A stretch of 64,000 nucleotides of DNA from Mesorhizobium loti R88b (GTDB lineage Bacteria > Pseudomonadota > Alphaproteobacteria > Rhizobiales > Rhizobiaceae): positions 3,845,001 through 3,909,000 of the forward strand of contig NZ_CP033367.1 of the NCBI RefSeq assembly GCF_013170845.1, read 5' to 3'. A program made the translations under genes and the position numbers. The notes beneath the pieces are model-generated. The model was not told the origin of the DNA, made no database searches, and saw only the letters and a list, made by a program, of their open reading frames with translations. Positions 16,079-25,635 of this stretch are shown piece after piece (the stretch's first letter is position 1; each line of letters starts with the position of its first letter).

Positions 16079-18528
16079 GCGCGCAGCCTCTCGTTTCTGG
16101 GATCCCAAAGCGGCTCGTCTTTCTGCACGACCGCCTTGAAACGGTCGCCGAAGATTTCGACCTCGACGGAGGTGCCGGGTTCGGTCAAATCGACGCGCAG
16201 CATGCCGAGCGCGATCGACTTGTCGACGCGATGACCCCAGCCGCCTGACGTGGTCTCGCCTACGATCTGGCCGCCATGCCAAAGCGTCGACATGTAAGGC
16301 GCGTCGCAATCGCCGGGGTTTTCGACCACCAGCGTGACGAAGCGCTTCTTCACGCCTTGCTGCTTTTCGTTCTGCAGTGCGGCCTTGCCGCGGAAGTCGG
16401 GCTTTTCCCATTTGACGAAGCGCTCGAGCCCGCCCTGCAGGATGGAATAGTCGGTCGAGAGATCACCCTTCCAGGTGCGGTAGCCCTTCTCGAGCCTGAG
16501 CGAATCCAGCGCGTACATGCCGAACGGTTTTAGGCCGTGTTTCTGACCCGCAGCCCAGATGGCGTCGAAGATGGCGACGGTGTCATCGACCTTGGTATGA
16601 ATTTCCCAGCCGAGTTCGCCGGCGAAGGACACGCGCACCAGCTTCGCCCAGCGGCCGGCGATCTTTGTTTCCTGATGCGTCAGCCACGGCAGAGCGAGGT
16701 CGGCGTCGCAGACATCGGCGAGGATTTTTCGCGAATTGGGTCCGGCGAGGATCTGGGTGGAATACTCTTCGGTGCGGTCAGTCAGCGTGAAGGCCGCATA
16801 CCTGGGCATGCGCGATTTCAGCCATTCGAAATCGTGCCATTGCGCGACCGCCGCCGTGATCAGCGTCATCTGCTCCTCGCCATGGCGCACGACTGACATT
16901 TCGGTAACGATGCGGCCCTTGTCGTCGGCGAAATAGATGAGACCGATGCGGCCGGGCTTCGGCACCAGTCCGGTGACCTGCAGGCTCAGCCATTCGGCCG
17001 CACCGGGACCTTCAAGGTTGAAGCGCGAGAAGCCGGGCAGGTCCAAAATGCCGGCGGCATCGCGGACCGCCAGGCATTCCTCGCGCACACGATGTTGCCA
17101 GGGCCCTTCGCGGCGGAAGGTCAGCGTGGCCTCCTCGGAGATGTCGTCGCCGGGCTGAGCGTACCAGGTGGCGCGTTCCCAGCCATTATAGGCATCGAAG
17201 CGGCCGCCGAGCGCTTTGGTGCGATCGTGGATCGGCGACAGTTTGCGGTTACGCCCTTCCGGCCAGGCATGGCGGGGAAACTGGATGGCGTATTCATTGC
17301 CGTAGATCTCCAGGCCCTTGGCGACGCAATAGTCCGGCGCCGAGGCAAAGGACGTGAAGCGGCGTGGATCGCAGGACCACATGTCCCACTCGGTCTGGCC
17401 TTGCGTCACCCATTCGGCCAGCACCTTGCCGGCGCCACCGCCTTGCGCGATGCCGAAGGTGAAGACGCAAGCCTCGAAAGCATTGGGCACACCCGGCATC
17501 GGACCGATCAGCGGATTGCCGTCCGGCGCATAGGGGATCGGTCCGTTGATGACCTTGGACAGGCCGGCGGTGCCCAGGATCGGCACGCGGGCGACGGCGT
17601 CGGCCAGATAGTGTTCCAGCCGATCGAGATCGTCGGGGAAGAGCTGGAAGGAGAAATCCTCCGGCATCGGATCGCCAGGGGTGGCCCAATGCGCGCGGCA
17701 ATTGCGCTCATAGGGGCCGAGATTCATGCCGGCCTTTTCCTGGCGCAGATAATAGGACGTGTCGACATCGCGCAGCAGCGGCAGTTTCTTGCCCTGTTCC
17801 TTCGACCATGCGGCGAGTTCGGGGATCTCCTCGAACAGGATGTATTGGTGGCTCATCACCATCATCGGCACCTCGCGGCCGAACATCCGACCCACTTCAG
17901 CGGCGCGGTAGCCGGCGGCGTTGACGACGATCTCACAGCGGATCTCGCCTTGCGGCGTGGCGACCACCCATTCGTCCTTCTCGCGGCGCACGCCGGTGAC
18001 GGGGCAGAAGCGGATGATTTTCGCGCCCATGTCGCGCGCGCCCTTGGCCAACGCCTGGGTGAGCTGCGCCGGGTCGATGTCGCCGTCGCTCGGGTCGTAG
18101 AGCGCGCCTTCCAGATCGTGCGTCTCGATGAAGGGATAGCGGCGTTTGATCTCATCGACACCGACAACATCGATGTCCATCCCCTGGTAGCGGCCCATGC
18201 CCTTGGCGCGCTGGAATTCCTGCATGCGCTCCCAGGAATGGGCGAGCCGCAGCGAACCGGTGACGTGGTAGTTCATGGGATAGTCGACTTCGGCGCCCAG
18301 GCCGCGATAAAGCTCGGTCGAATAGCGCTGCATGTTCATCAGTGACCAGGACGAGGAGAAGGTCGGCACGTTGCCGGCGGCATGCCAGGTCGAGCCTGAG
18401 GTGAGCTCGTTCTTTTCCAAGAGCACGCAGTCGGTCCAGCCCGCCTTGGCGAGATGATAGAGCGAGGAGGTGCCGACAACGCCACCTCCGATGATCACCA
18501 CGCGCGCCGTGCTCGGCAAACCCGCCAT
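16075..18528 (-). CDS. FAD-dependent dehydrogenase with GcvT C-terminal domain (second copy)
   Basis: 817 aa, paralogue of the proteins at 11537-14002 and 42281-44842. It shows VVIIGGGVVGTSSLYHLAKAG, SGSTWHAAGNVPTF at the flavin attachment region, and a GcvT part with GILDLPGFSRFNLEG, GELGWEIHT and GYRTWKGDLSTDYS. It probably demethylates an N-methyl amine with transfer to folate. It is first in a four-gene minus-strand operon ending at 11537. About 100 bp with a dispersed repeat separate it from the XRE-cupin regulator on the same strand, which could control it. Confidence 0.9.
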   Translation of the reverse strand: MAGLPSTARVVIIGGGVVGTSSLYHLAKAGWTDCVLLEKNELTSGSTWHAAGNVPTFSSSWSLMNMQRYSTELYRGLGAEVDYPMNYHVTGSLRLAHSWERMQEFQRAKGMGRYQGMDIDVVGVDEIKRRYPFIETHDLEGALYDPSDGDIDPAQLTQALAKGARDMGAKIIRFCPVTGVRREKDEWVVATPQGEIRCEIVVNAAGYRAAEVGRMFGREVPMMVMSHQYILFEEIPELAAWSKEQGKKLPLLRDVDTSYYLRQEKAGMNLGPYERNCRAHWATPGDPMPEDFSFQLFPDDLDRLEHYLADAVARVPILGTAGLSKVINGPIPYAPDGNPLIGPMPGVPNAFEACVFTFGIAQGGGAGKVLAEWVTQGQTEWDMWSCDPRRFTSFASAPDYCVAKGLEIYGNEYAIQFPRHAWPEGRNRKLSPIHDRTKALGGRFDAYNGWERATWYAQPGDDISEEATLTFRREGPWQHRVREECLAVRDAAGILDLPGFSRFNLEGPGAAEWLSLQVTGLVPKPGRIGLIYFADDKGRIVTEMSVVRHGEEQMTLITAAVAQWHDFEWLKSRMPRYAAFTLTDRTEEYSTQILAGPNSRKILADVCDADLALPWLTHQETKIAGRWAKLVRVSFAGELGWEIHTKVDDTVAIFDAIWAAGQKHGLKPFGMYALDSLRLEKGYRTWKGDLSTDYSILQGGLERFVKWEKPDFRGKAALQNEKQQGVKKRFVTLVVENPGDCDAPYMSTLWHGGQIVGETTSGGWGHRVDKSIALGMLRVDLTEPGTSVEVEIFGDRFKAVVQKDEPLWDPRNERLRA

Positions 18529-18561
18529 GTCGTTCTCCCAAACCGAAGCGCATCGCGCTTC

Positions 18562-18624
18562 TATTTTTTGTTTTGATGCATGTCGTTATCCCAAAACCGC
18601 TGCACACTTTTGGGCGACATGCAT
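18562..18624. repeat. Dispersed intergenic inverted repeat, type B
   Basis: Arms ATGCATGTCG (18576-18585) and CGACATGCAT (18615-18624) flank a core containing AAAACCG and CACACTTTT. The order TTTGTTTTGA, GCA, AAAACCG, CACACTTTT recurs at 29623-29680, so the window has two members of one repeat family. Confidence 0.75.
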
Positions 18625-18625
18625 T

Positions 18626-19222
18626 TCAATACACCGGTGGCGAAACCACCCAGATGATGACGGCCGGCTCGGTGCCGGGATTGCGCCAGCGATAGGGCTT
18701 GCCTTCGAAGCGGAAGGAATCGCCTTCGCCGAGCCGGTGCCAGATACCAGCGATCTCGATCTCGAAAATACCCGAGGCGATATAGCCGGCTTCCTCGGTC
18801 GGCCGCAGCTGCTCTGTCTTCATCTCCGCGCCTGCTGCAAAGATCGAACGCACCATCTCGAAGCTACCTCCAAGATCGGGCGACAGGAGTTCTTCCACTA
18901 GGCCGGTTTCGCTGGTGCCCAGCGTGCGGCGCCTGCCGGCGCGCACCACCACGCCACGCTCGCTCTCGACCGGCACGTCATGGCTGAAGAACAGGCTGAT
19001 CGGCACGCCGAACAGTTCGGCGAAGGCCCTGAGGTCGCTGAGCGATGGCGTCGACAGGCCGCGCTCGACCTGGCTGACCCAGCCGACCGACCGGCCGAGT
19101 TTCAGGGCGATCTCGGCCAGCGTCAGCCCGCGCGCCCGGCGCAGCGCCCTGATATCGCTGGCCAGCACCCGTTCGTCAGGTCCCTGCAATGTTCGTGCGC
19201 TAGGGGAGGGCAAAACGCTCAC
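18626..19222 (-). CDS. XRE-family transcriptional regulator with cupin sensor domain
   Basis: 198 aa. An N-terminal helix-turn-helix of the Xre type (residues about 20-75: DIRALRRARGLTLAEIALKLG, GWVSQVERGLSTPSLSDLRAFAELFG) is followed by a C-terminal cupin (GYIASGIFEIEIAGIWHRLGEGDSFRFEG). This layout is found in regulators of amine, putrescine and amino acid catabolism such as PuuR. It lies upstream of, and on the same strand as, the amine dehydrogenase operon ending at 11537, so it is the prime candidate regulator of that operon. The effector is unknown. Confidence 0.9.
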   Translation of the reverse strand: MSVLPSPSARTLQGPDERVLASDIRALRRARGLTLAEIALKLGRSVGWVSQVERGLSTPSLSDLRAFAELFGVPISLFFSHDVPVESERGVVVRAGRRRTLGTSETGLVEELLSPDLGGSFEMVRSIFAAGAEMKTEQLRPTEEAGYIASGIFEIEIAGIWHRLGEGDSFRFEGKPYRWRNPGTEPAVIIWVVSPPVY

Positions 19223-19393
19223 TTCATGAAAAATTCCATCCGAATTTCATGAGAGATCAAGCTCATGAAAAAATCAAGTGGATTTTCACCGATGCTCAAG
19301 ATTTGCTTGCAGGATTTTGATGGTTCATGCAAAGGCTCCGCCTTGACCGGCGAGTGGGGACGTCCGATCGACACAAAGGCTAAGGGACGGCCC

Positions 19394-20098
19394 ATGCTGG
19401 AAAAGAAGGCTCGAATCGCTGGCGATGCCGAGATCGTCGACGAGGCGATCATGTCGCGCCGTTCGGTGCGCGCATTTCTGCCCGACATGATCGACGACGC
19501 GACGATCCGCGACATTCTGGCGGTTGCGGCGCGCGCTCCGTCCGGCACCAACATGCAGCCATGGCGGGTCTACGTCACCAAGGGCGAGACCAAGCAACTG
19601 ATCACAGATGCTATTCTGAATTCCGGTATCCGGGCTGAAAAGGCCGACTGGGATGAATACAAATATTATCCGACCCAGTTCTTCGAACCGTATCTCACCC
19701 GCCGCCGTGCCAATGGCTTCGGTCTCTATGGCGCGCTCGGCATCGGCCGCCGCGAGGTCGACAAGATGCGCGCCCAGCACGACCGCAACTTCGTCTTCTT
19801 CGACGCGCCGGTCGGCATGATCTTCACCATCGACCGCCGCCTCAACCAGGGCTCGTGGATCGACTACGGCATGTTCCTGCAGAACATCATGGTCGCGGCG
19901 CGGGGCAGGGGCCTGCACACTTGCCCGCAGGCCGCCTTCGCGCCCTATCACCGGCAGATCCGGCCGGTGCTCAACATTCCCGACGAGGAGATCGTCGTCT
20001 GCGGCATGGCGCTTGGCTATGAAGACACGTCCAAGCCCGAGAACGCCTTCCGTACCGACCGTGTGCCGCTGGAAGAGTGGGTGACGTTCAGCGAATAA
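19394..20098 (+). CDS. Nitroreductase family protein
   Basis: 234 aa from the ATG at 19394 (MLEKKARIAGDAEIVDEAI); the frame is open from 19265, but the extra 43 residues are not family-like. It has SRRSVRAFLPD and ARAPSGTNMQPWRVYV, the FMN-binding start of the nitroreductase family, plus GLHTCPQAAFAPYHRQIRPVLNIPDEEIVVCGMALGY at the end. These are FMN enzymes that reduce nitroaromatics, quinones or flavins with NAD(P)H. It is divergent from the XRE regulator and converges with the exporter gene. Confidence 0.9.
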   Translation: MLEKKARIAGDAEIVDEAIMSRRSVRAFLPDMIDDATIRDILAVAARAPSGTNMQPWRVYVTKGETKQLITDAILNSGIRAEKADWDEYKYYPTQFFEPYLTRRRANGFGLYGALGIGRREVDKMRAQHDRNFVFFDAPVGMIFTIDRRLNQGSWIDYGMFLQNIMVAARGRGLHTCPQAAFAPYHRQIRPVLNIPDEEIVVCGMALGYEDTSKPENAFRTDRVPLEEWVTFSE

Positions 20099-20125
20099 GC
20101 CAGCCGAACAGGCCGACTTGCCGGC

Positions 20126-21568
20126 CTAGTCCATGTTGATCTGCGCGCCGTGGCCGCTGACATGGGCTCCGTCCTGCGGCGTCAACTTGAGATAGGCAAG
20201 CAGCGCGCAGAGCGTGATGACGCCCTCGATTGCGAACAGGATGCGGAAGTCGCTAGTCACGGCCGGCCCACCACCGGCCAGGAACGACAGCATCGCCGCA
20301 GCGAGGCCGACGCTGATCGCCACCGCCAGTTGCCAAAGGATGTAATAGAGCGCGCTGAAGCGGGCGAGCTGTTCGGGCGCGATGTCGGAATAGGCGAGGT
20401 TGCCGGTCGAAGCCCATTGAATGGAACGGAAAACACCGAAAACGAAGATATAGCCAAGCACGATCCAGATCGGCGTGGTTGCTTGCATCAGGGCAAAACC
20501 GGCAACCATGGCGGCCACGAACGGCGTGTTGAAGACCAGCACGCGGCGGAAGCCGAACCGGTTGAGGACGCGCGGCATGAAGAAACGCATGACCACCGAG
20601 CCGACGGCGGCAATGAAGGTCAGCGATCCAGCCTGCACCGCGCTCATGCCGAAGCCGAGCTGGAACATCAGCGGCAGCAGGAAGGCGACGGAGCTGAGCC
20701 CGATCGTGTCCAGCCCGCCGCCGGTGAGGAACGAGATGCGAAAGGTGCGGATGCGCAGCAGCTTGAGGTCGAGCAGGGGATTGGGCACGCGCAGGCAGTA
20801 GAGCGAAGCAATCGACAGGATGATGACGGCCATTGCCAGTTCACCGGCGACCATGCCGCCGGCGGCGTCCTTGGCTGCAAGCGAATCCATGCCGAAGACC
20901 AGCAGCACCATGCCGCTGCCGACCAGCACGAAGCCGGGAAAATCGAAGCGCGTGCGCACGGGCTTGGTCACGGTCGGAAACAATGACGCGGCAAGGATTG
21001 CCGCTGCCAGCGCGAACGGCACATTGATGAAGAAGATCCAGCGCCAGGAAATGTAGGTTGTCAGCGCGCCGCCGACGAGCGGCCCGACCAGCGGGCCGGT
21101 TTGGCTGGCCACCGAGATATACATGTTGACCTTCAGCGTGCGGTTGCGCGGAAAGGTCGACAGGATCACGACCTGGCCAAGCGTGCCCATCAGGGCACCG
21201 CCGAAGCCCTGCAGGGCGCGGGCACCAACCAGCATCCAGATGTTGTCAGACAGTCCGCACAGCGCCGACGAGGCGGCAAACACCAGCAAGGCAAAGCAGT
21301 AGACGTTGCGCAGGCCGAAGCGGTCAGCGGCCCAGCCGCCGAGCGGCATCGAGATGATCAGGCTGGCGACATAGACGGTGATCAGCAAGCCGAGCTGGCT
21401 GGGTGGACGGCCAAGGCTTTGGCCGATGCCAGGCAGCGCTGTCACCACGACATTCTGGTCGAGGCTGGTCATGAACACGCCGCAGGCGACCGTCAGCGGC
21501 AACAGGAGCAAGGCCCTGGCCGACACATCGGCGCGATCCGTGGCGCCGGCGGATAGTTCTGCGGTCAT
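20126..21568 (-). CDS. MFS transporter, DHA2 (14-TM EmrB/QacA-like) family
   Basis: 480 aa with about 14 hydrophobic segments. The motif GGWAADRFGLRNVY after TM2 matches MFS motif A, and GPLVGPLVGGALTTYISWRWIFFINVPFAL is the typical motif C region of DHA2 drug exporters. It is probably a proton-driven exporter of organic compounds. It is convergent with the nitroreductase gene (27 bp between stops, with a short GGCCG/CGGCC dyad). Substrate unknown. Confidence 0.9.
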   Translation of the reverse strand: MTAELSAGATDRADVSARALLLLPLTVACGVFMTSLDQNVVVTALPGIGQSLGRPPSQLGLLITVYVASLIISMPLGGWAADRFGLRNVYCFALLVFAASSALCGLSDNIWMLVGARALQGFGGALMGTLGQVVILSTFPRNRTLKVNMYISVASQTGPLVGPLVGGALTTYISWRWIFFINVPFALAAAILAASLFPTVTKPVRTRFDFPGFVLVGSGMVLLVFGMDSLAAKDAAGGMVAGELAMAVIILSIASLYCLRVPNPLLDLKLLRIRTFRISFLTGGGLDTIGLSSVAFLLPLMFQLGFGMSAVQAGSLTFIAAVGSVVMRFFMPRVLNRFGFRRVLVFNTPFVAAMVAGFALMQATTPIWIVLGYIFVFGVFRSIQWASTGNLAYSDIAPEQLARFSALYYILWQLAVAISVGLAAAMLSFLAGGGPAVTSDFRILFAIEGVITLCALLAYLKLTPQDGAHVSGHGAQINMD

Positions 21569-21744
21569 GGGGATGTTCGAACCAAACGAATGTGCCGACT
21601 CTGAGACGGGATTTTTGTATCCCTTGGACCGGTTAGGCGGCCATATTTTTCATCATGGGCGCCCGTTGTGCGATTCTCTAGCGGCAGAACCGGCCGGCAT
21701 TGAGGCCAGAAAGCGCGGCTAGGCGGGCCATCCTACCGCGCCGT

Positions 21745-22332
21745 CTACTGCACCTCGTAGCCGACTTCCTCGCTGGCATGGCAAAGCGCCTTCCAGAACG
21801 AGCGCGCGAAGGAGCGGAAGACGTAGATGTCGAACTGATCGGCGCTGGTGCGCTGGATTTGGGCGAAGACATCGTGATGGGTGGTCGAACGGCCGGCGCC
21901 GATGGGGAAGGCCGGCAAGGCGAAGTCGATGGCGAAGAATTTCGCCAGCACCCATTCGGCCTTCGGCCCGGCGATGCGTATGGCGGTGCGGCCATGCGAA
22001 AGGTCGGTCACCGTGCCGATGGCCGGGGTCACCACCTTGGCGAAGGCTGCCGCCAGCCCTTCGGCTTCGTCGGCCACGGTGAATTTTCCCGGCGCGAAGC
22101 CGAACACCGACTTCGCCCCGTCGCTCACGCCGCCGCCGGCGCCATCGGGCAGCGCAAGGCCGGTGACGGTGCGGATGGCCGCCATCAGGGTCTTCTCTTC
22201 GCCCGGCCACGCGGCGAGCTGCACGATCGAACCCGGCCGAGTTTCGGTTAGGAGAATCTCGACGCCATGCTCGAAATTGCCGTGCGAGCCGGTGTGAAAC
22301 TCCGGTTCAAGGGGGGATTGGCGCTCAACCAT
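21745..22332 (-). CDS. soxG: Sarcosine oxidase gamma subunit
   Basis: 195 aa from the ATG at 22332 (MVERQSPLEPEFHTGSHG), overlapping the soxA stop by 8 bp; the frame extends to 22569 only as shadow of soxA. The sequence GSIVQLAAWPGEEKTL, LAKFFAIDFALPAFP and DIYVFRSFARSFWKAL fits SoxG, the small GcvT-fold-related subunit of heterotetrameric sarcosine oxidase. It is the last gene of the soxBDAG operon. The complex oxidises sarcosine to glycine and H2O2 and yields 5,10-methylene-THF in the presence of folate. Confidence 0.9.
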   Translation of the reverse strand: MVERQSPLEPEFHTGSHGNFEHGVEILLTETRPGSIVQLAAWPGEEKTLMAAIRTVTGLALPDGAGGGVSDGAKSVFGFAPGKFTVADEAEGLAAAFAKVVTPAIGTVTDLSHGRTAIRIAGPKAEWVLAKFFAIDFALPAFPIGAGRSTTHHDVFAQIQRTSADQFDIYVFRSFARSFWKALCHASEEVGYEVQ

Positions 22333-25318
22333 GCATGCGGGTCCCTTCCGGATCGTAGAAATGGTTGGAGACGATCTCGACCGGCCCAAACCGGTTGCGC
22401 AGCGGATCGGAGACGTGGGCGCGGGTGCCGTGCCTTGCCTTGCCGCCCTCGACCAATGCCAGCGCGATATGCTTGCCGAGCGCCGGCGAATAGCAGCAGG
22501 CGGTGATGTGGCCGATCGAGCCGTGCGGATTGGCCTCGTCGAGTTGCTCGACAATGTGTGAACCGCCATTGAGCGGCCGGTTGTCGAGCGCGATCAGGCC
22601 GACCAGTTCCAGCCGGTCGGACGCGATCAGGCCTTCGCGATCCATCATCGCCGAGCCGATGAACGGCTTTTTCTTCGACAGCATCCAGTCGAGATGCAGG
22701 TCGCGCGCCGTGGTGCGGCCGTCGATCTCGGCGCCGGTAACGTGGCCCTTTTCGATGCGCATCGTGCCCAGCGCCTCGAGCCCATAGGTAACCAGTCCGA
22801 ACGGCTTGCCGGCCTCGACCAGCGTTTGCCAGACATGGACGCCATGGCCGGCGCCGGAATAGACCTCGAAGGCCATTTCACCGGAGAAAGACAGCCGGCA
22901 AATCATCACCGGCACACCTGCTATCTCGCCGCGCACAATGCCCATGAAGGGCAAGGTGGCGTTGTCGACAGCGGTGCCGGTGACGCAAGCAGCGAGGATC
23001 TGCCTGGCCTTCGGCCCGCCGATCGCGGCAGCCGCCCATTCGTCGGTCACCGAGGTGATGTGGACCTTGAGGTTCGGCCAGATCACGTCGAGGAAATATT
23101 CCAGATGCTGCATCACCTTGCCGGCGTTGGCCGTGGTGGTGGTCATCAGGAAATCCTGTTCGCCGAGCCGCCAGGTGGTGCCATCGTCGAAGGCGAGGCC
23201 GTCCTCGCGCAGCATCAGCCCGTAACGCGCCTTGCCGACGGCAAGCGTCGAAAACATGTTGGTGTAGACGCGGTCGAGGAACGCGGCTGCGTCAGGGCCT
23301 TGCACTGCGATCTTGCCCAGCGTCGAAACATCGACGATGCCGGCGCTTTCGCGGGTCGCCTTGGCCTCGCGCACATAGGCCTGCTCGACCGTTTCACCTG
23401 AAAGCCCGTAGATCATCGGCCGGTACCAGAGGCCGGCGGAATATAGGGTCGCGCCATTGGCGAGATGCCAGTCATGCATCGGCGTCAGCCGCTCGGGCTT
23501 CAAATCGCCAAAACGCTCCGCCGCCAGCGAGCCGATCGACACCGGCGCGAAGGGCGGCCGGAAGCGCGTCGTGCCGACCTCGGGGATCGGCTTGCCCAGC
23601 GCTTCGGCCATGATGGCAAGGCCGGGAACATTGGAGCTTTTGCCCTGGTCGGTCGCCATGCCGAGCGTGGTGTAGCGCTTCAGATGCTCGACCGAGACAA
23701 AGCCTTCGCGGTGCGCCAGCCGTACATCCTCGGCCGTCACGTCATGCTGGAAATCGACAAAGCTCTTGCCCTTGGCCCTGATCTCGAAAATGGGAGCCGG
23801 ATCGGGATCGCCGGGTGCTGCCTCGACCGTGGGCAACGCCGCTGGCGTGCTCACCCCGCCTGCGGCGGAAAGTCCGGCAGCGCGGCCTTCGGCGATCGCC
23901 TCGGCAGTGGAAAAACTGCCGGTGAAGGCGCCGGCGCCGATCCAGTGATGCGTCGGCTTCGGTGGCAGAAAAGCTTGCCGTGTAGCACTCCATTCCGCCT
24001 TGGCGCCGGCCTGGCTGGCCAGATGGATGGTCGGCGACCAGCCGCCCGACATCAGCAGGCAGTCGGCATGGATGCTTCGTTCATCGCCGGTGAGCGCTCC
24101 GGTGACCATGTCGAAACGCTGCACCTTGATGCCCGATAGCGCCTTGCTGCCCTCTGTGGCGACCACGGCATGGCCGGCAAGGATTTCGGCTTCGGCCTCC
24201 ATCGCCAGCTTGCGCATCTCTGGCGAAAGCTCCTGCCGGACATCGACGATCGCAACGATCGCGGCCCCTGCCTTCTTCAAGGCGATGGCCGCGCGATAGG
24301 CGCTGTCATTGTTGGTGAACAGCGCAATCCGATCGCCCGGCAGCACGCCGAACTCATTGGCGTAGCGTTCCGCCGCATGCGCCAGCATCACGCCCGGCCT
24401 GTCATTGCCCGGAAAGACCAGCGGTCGCTCGAAGGCGCCGGTGGCCAGCACCACGGATCCGGCACGGATTGCCCAGTAGCGATGGCGCGGCTCGCCCCTG
24501 GCGGGGTGCTCCTTGTGGTCGCTGACCCGTTCAAGCGCTGCAAGCGTGTTGTTGTCGTAATAGCCCCAGACGGTGGTGCGCGGCAAAAGCCGGACATTGT
24601 CGCGGCCTTCGAGCTGGGCAACGGTGCGGCGCGCCCAATCGGCGGCCGGGGCGCCATCGATGGTTTCATCCGACCAGTTGGTCGAACCGCCGAAACGCGG
24701 CTCGAGATCGGCCAGCATGACGCGGGCGCCCCGATCGGCGGCGGCCTTGGCGGCCATCAGGCCGGCAGGGCCGGACCCAACCACCAGCACGTCGCAAAAG
24801 GCATTCATGCGCTCGTAGCGGGCCGGGTCTTTCGCCGATCCGGCGCTGCCAAGGCCAGCGGCGCGGCGGATGAAGTGCTCGCAAAACATCCAGAAGCGCG
24901 TGCCTTTGAGCGGACCGATCACCGGCCCCATGAAGGTCTTGTAATAGAAGCCGGCAGACAGGATCTTGCCGCCCAGCTGGTTGACGGCATTGATGTCCCA
25001 GGCCAGCGAGGGGAAGCGGTTCTGACTGATGGCCACCAGCCCGTCATGGATCTCGACCATGGTCGCCGGGATATTGGGCTCGCGCACCTCGCCCTTCAGC
25101 ACTGTCACCAGCGCATTGGGCTCCTCGACGCCCGCCGTGAGCAGGCCGCGCGGGCGGTGGTATTTGAACGATCGCCCAAAAAGCGTGACACCCTTGGCCA
25201 GCAGTGCGGACGCCAGCGTGTCGCCGGCATGGCCGGTATAGGCAACGCCATCAAAAGTGAAGCGGATCGTCTTCAGCCGGTCGATGCGGCCGCCAGTGTC
25301 GGTGCGGCGCGGGCTCAT
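22325..25318 (-). CDS. soxA: Sarcosine oxidase alpha subunit
   Basis: 997 aa, full length. The N-terminal 2Fe-2S-like/ferredoxin-fold part (FTFDGVAYTGHAGDTLASALLA, FKYHRPRGLLTAGVEEPNA) is followed by a Rossmann domain with VVGSGPAGLMAAKAAADRGARV and a C-terminal GcvT folate domain (GIVDVSTLGKIAVQG, SFSGEMAFEVYSG). This matches heterotetrameric sarcosine oxidase alpha, which binds NAD and folate. It overlaps soxD by 4 bp upstream and soxG downstream. Confidence 0.96.
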   Translation of the reverse strand: MSPRRTDTGGRIDRLKTIRFTFDGVAYTGHAGDTLASALLAKGVTLFGRSFKYHRPRGLLTAGVEEPNALVTVLKGEVREPNIPATMVEIHDGLVAISQNRFPSLAWDINAVNQLGGKILSAGFYYKTFMGPVIGPLKGTRFWMFCEHFIRRAAGLGSAGSAKDPARYERMNAFCDVLVVGSGPAGLMAAKAAADRGARVMLADLEPRFGGSTNWSDETIDGAPAADWARRTVAQLEGRDNVRLLPRTTVWGYYDNNTLAALERVSDHKEHPARGEPRHRYWAIRAGSVVLATGAFERPLVFPGNDRPGVMLAHAAERYANEFGVLPGDRIALFTNNDSAYRAAIALKKAGAAIVAIVDVRQELSPEMRKLAMEAEAEILAGHAVVATEGSKALSGIKVQRFDMVTGALTGDERSIHADCLLMSGGWSPTIHLASQAGAKAEWSATRQAFLPPKPTHHWIGAGAFTGSFSTAEAIAEGRAAGLSAAGGVSTPAALPTVEAAPGDPDPAPIFEIRAKGKSFVDFQHDVTAEDVRLAHREGFVSVEHLKRYTTLGMATDQGKSSNVPGLAIMAEALGKPIPEVGTTRFRPPFAPVSIGSLAAERFGDLKPERLTPMHDWHLANGATLYSAGLWYRPMIYGLSGETVEQAYVREAKATRESAGIVDVSTLGKIAVQGPDAAAFLDRVYTNMFSTLAVGKARYGLMLREDGLAFDDGTTWRLGEQDFLMTTTTANAGKVMQHLEYFLDVIWPNLKVHITSVTDEWAAAAIGGPKARQILAACVTGTAVDNATLPFMGIVRGEIAGVPVMICRLSFSGEMAFEVYSGAGHGVHVWQTLVEAGKPFGLVTYGLEALGTMRIEKGHVTGAEIDGRTTARDLHLDWMLSKKKPFIGSAMMDREGLIASDRLELVGLIALDNRPLNGGSHIVEQLDEANPHGSIGHITACCYSPALGKHIALALVEGGKARHGTRAHVSDPLRNRFGPVEIVSNHFYDPEGTRMHG

Positions 25319-25611
25319 GCCTTGTCCTCCGCCTTGCGACGCGTGGCCGGGGCATGGTCGCCGCGCACGAAAGCGACACTTAAAATCTCATGCGTCAGCG
25401 TGTTGCGCACGACCCTGAGATGCGCGCGGCAACCGCCGGAATGCTGCCAGATCTCGTTATGGTCGCCGGCCGGGTTCAGCCGGTCATAGACATAGGCGTT
25501 CCAAGCCTCGAAATTCTGCGAGGCAGGGTCGGGACGCTCACGATTGCCATCACCCTGATAGGTGAACTCGATGACGTCGCGCGGGCCGCAATAGGGGCAA
25601 GTGATGAGCAC
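25315..25611 (-). CDS. soxD: Sarcosine oxidase delta subunit
   Basis: 98 aa. It begins MLITCPYCGPRDVIEF, with the two N-terminal zinc-binding cysteines, and has WQHSGGCRAHLRVVRNTLTHEI, both hallmarks of SoxD. The zinc protein is a structural subunit of the sarcosine oxidase heterotetramer. It follows soxB by 24 bp and overlaps soxA as ATGA. Confidence 0.95.
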   Translation of the reverse strand: MLITCPYCGPRDVIEFTYQGDGNRERPDPASQNFEAWNAYVYDRLNPAGDHNEIWQHSGGCRAHLRVVRNTLTHEILSVAFVRGDHAPATRRKAEDKA

Positions 25612-25635
25612 AGGATGTTCCTAATGAAGCCATGG

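Noticed and set aside
19265..19393. Upstream extension of the nitroreductase
   Set aside because: The added residues do not resemble the family and the ATG at 19394 gives the normal N-terminus.
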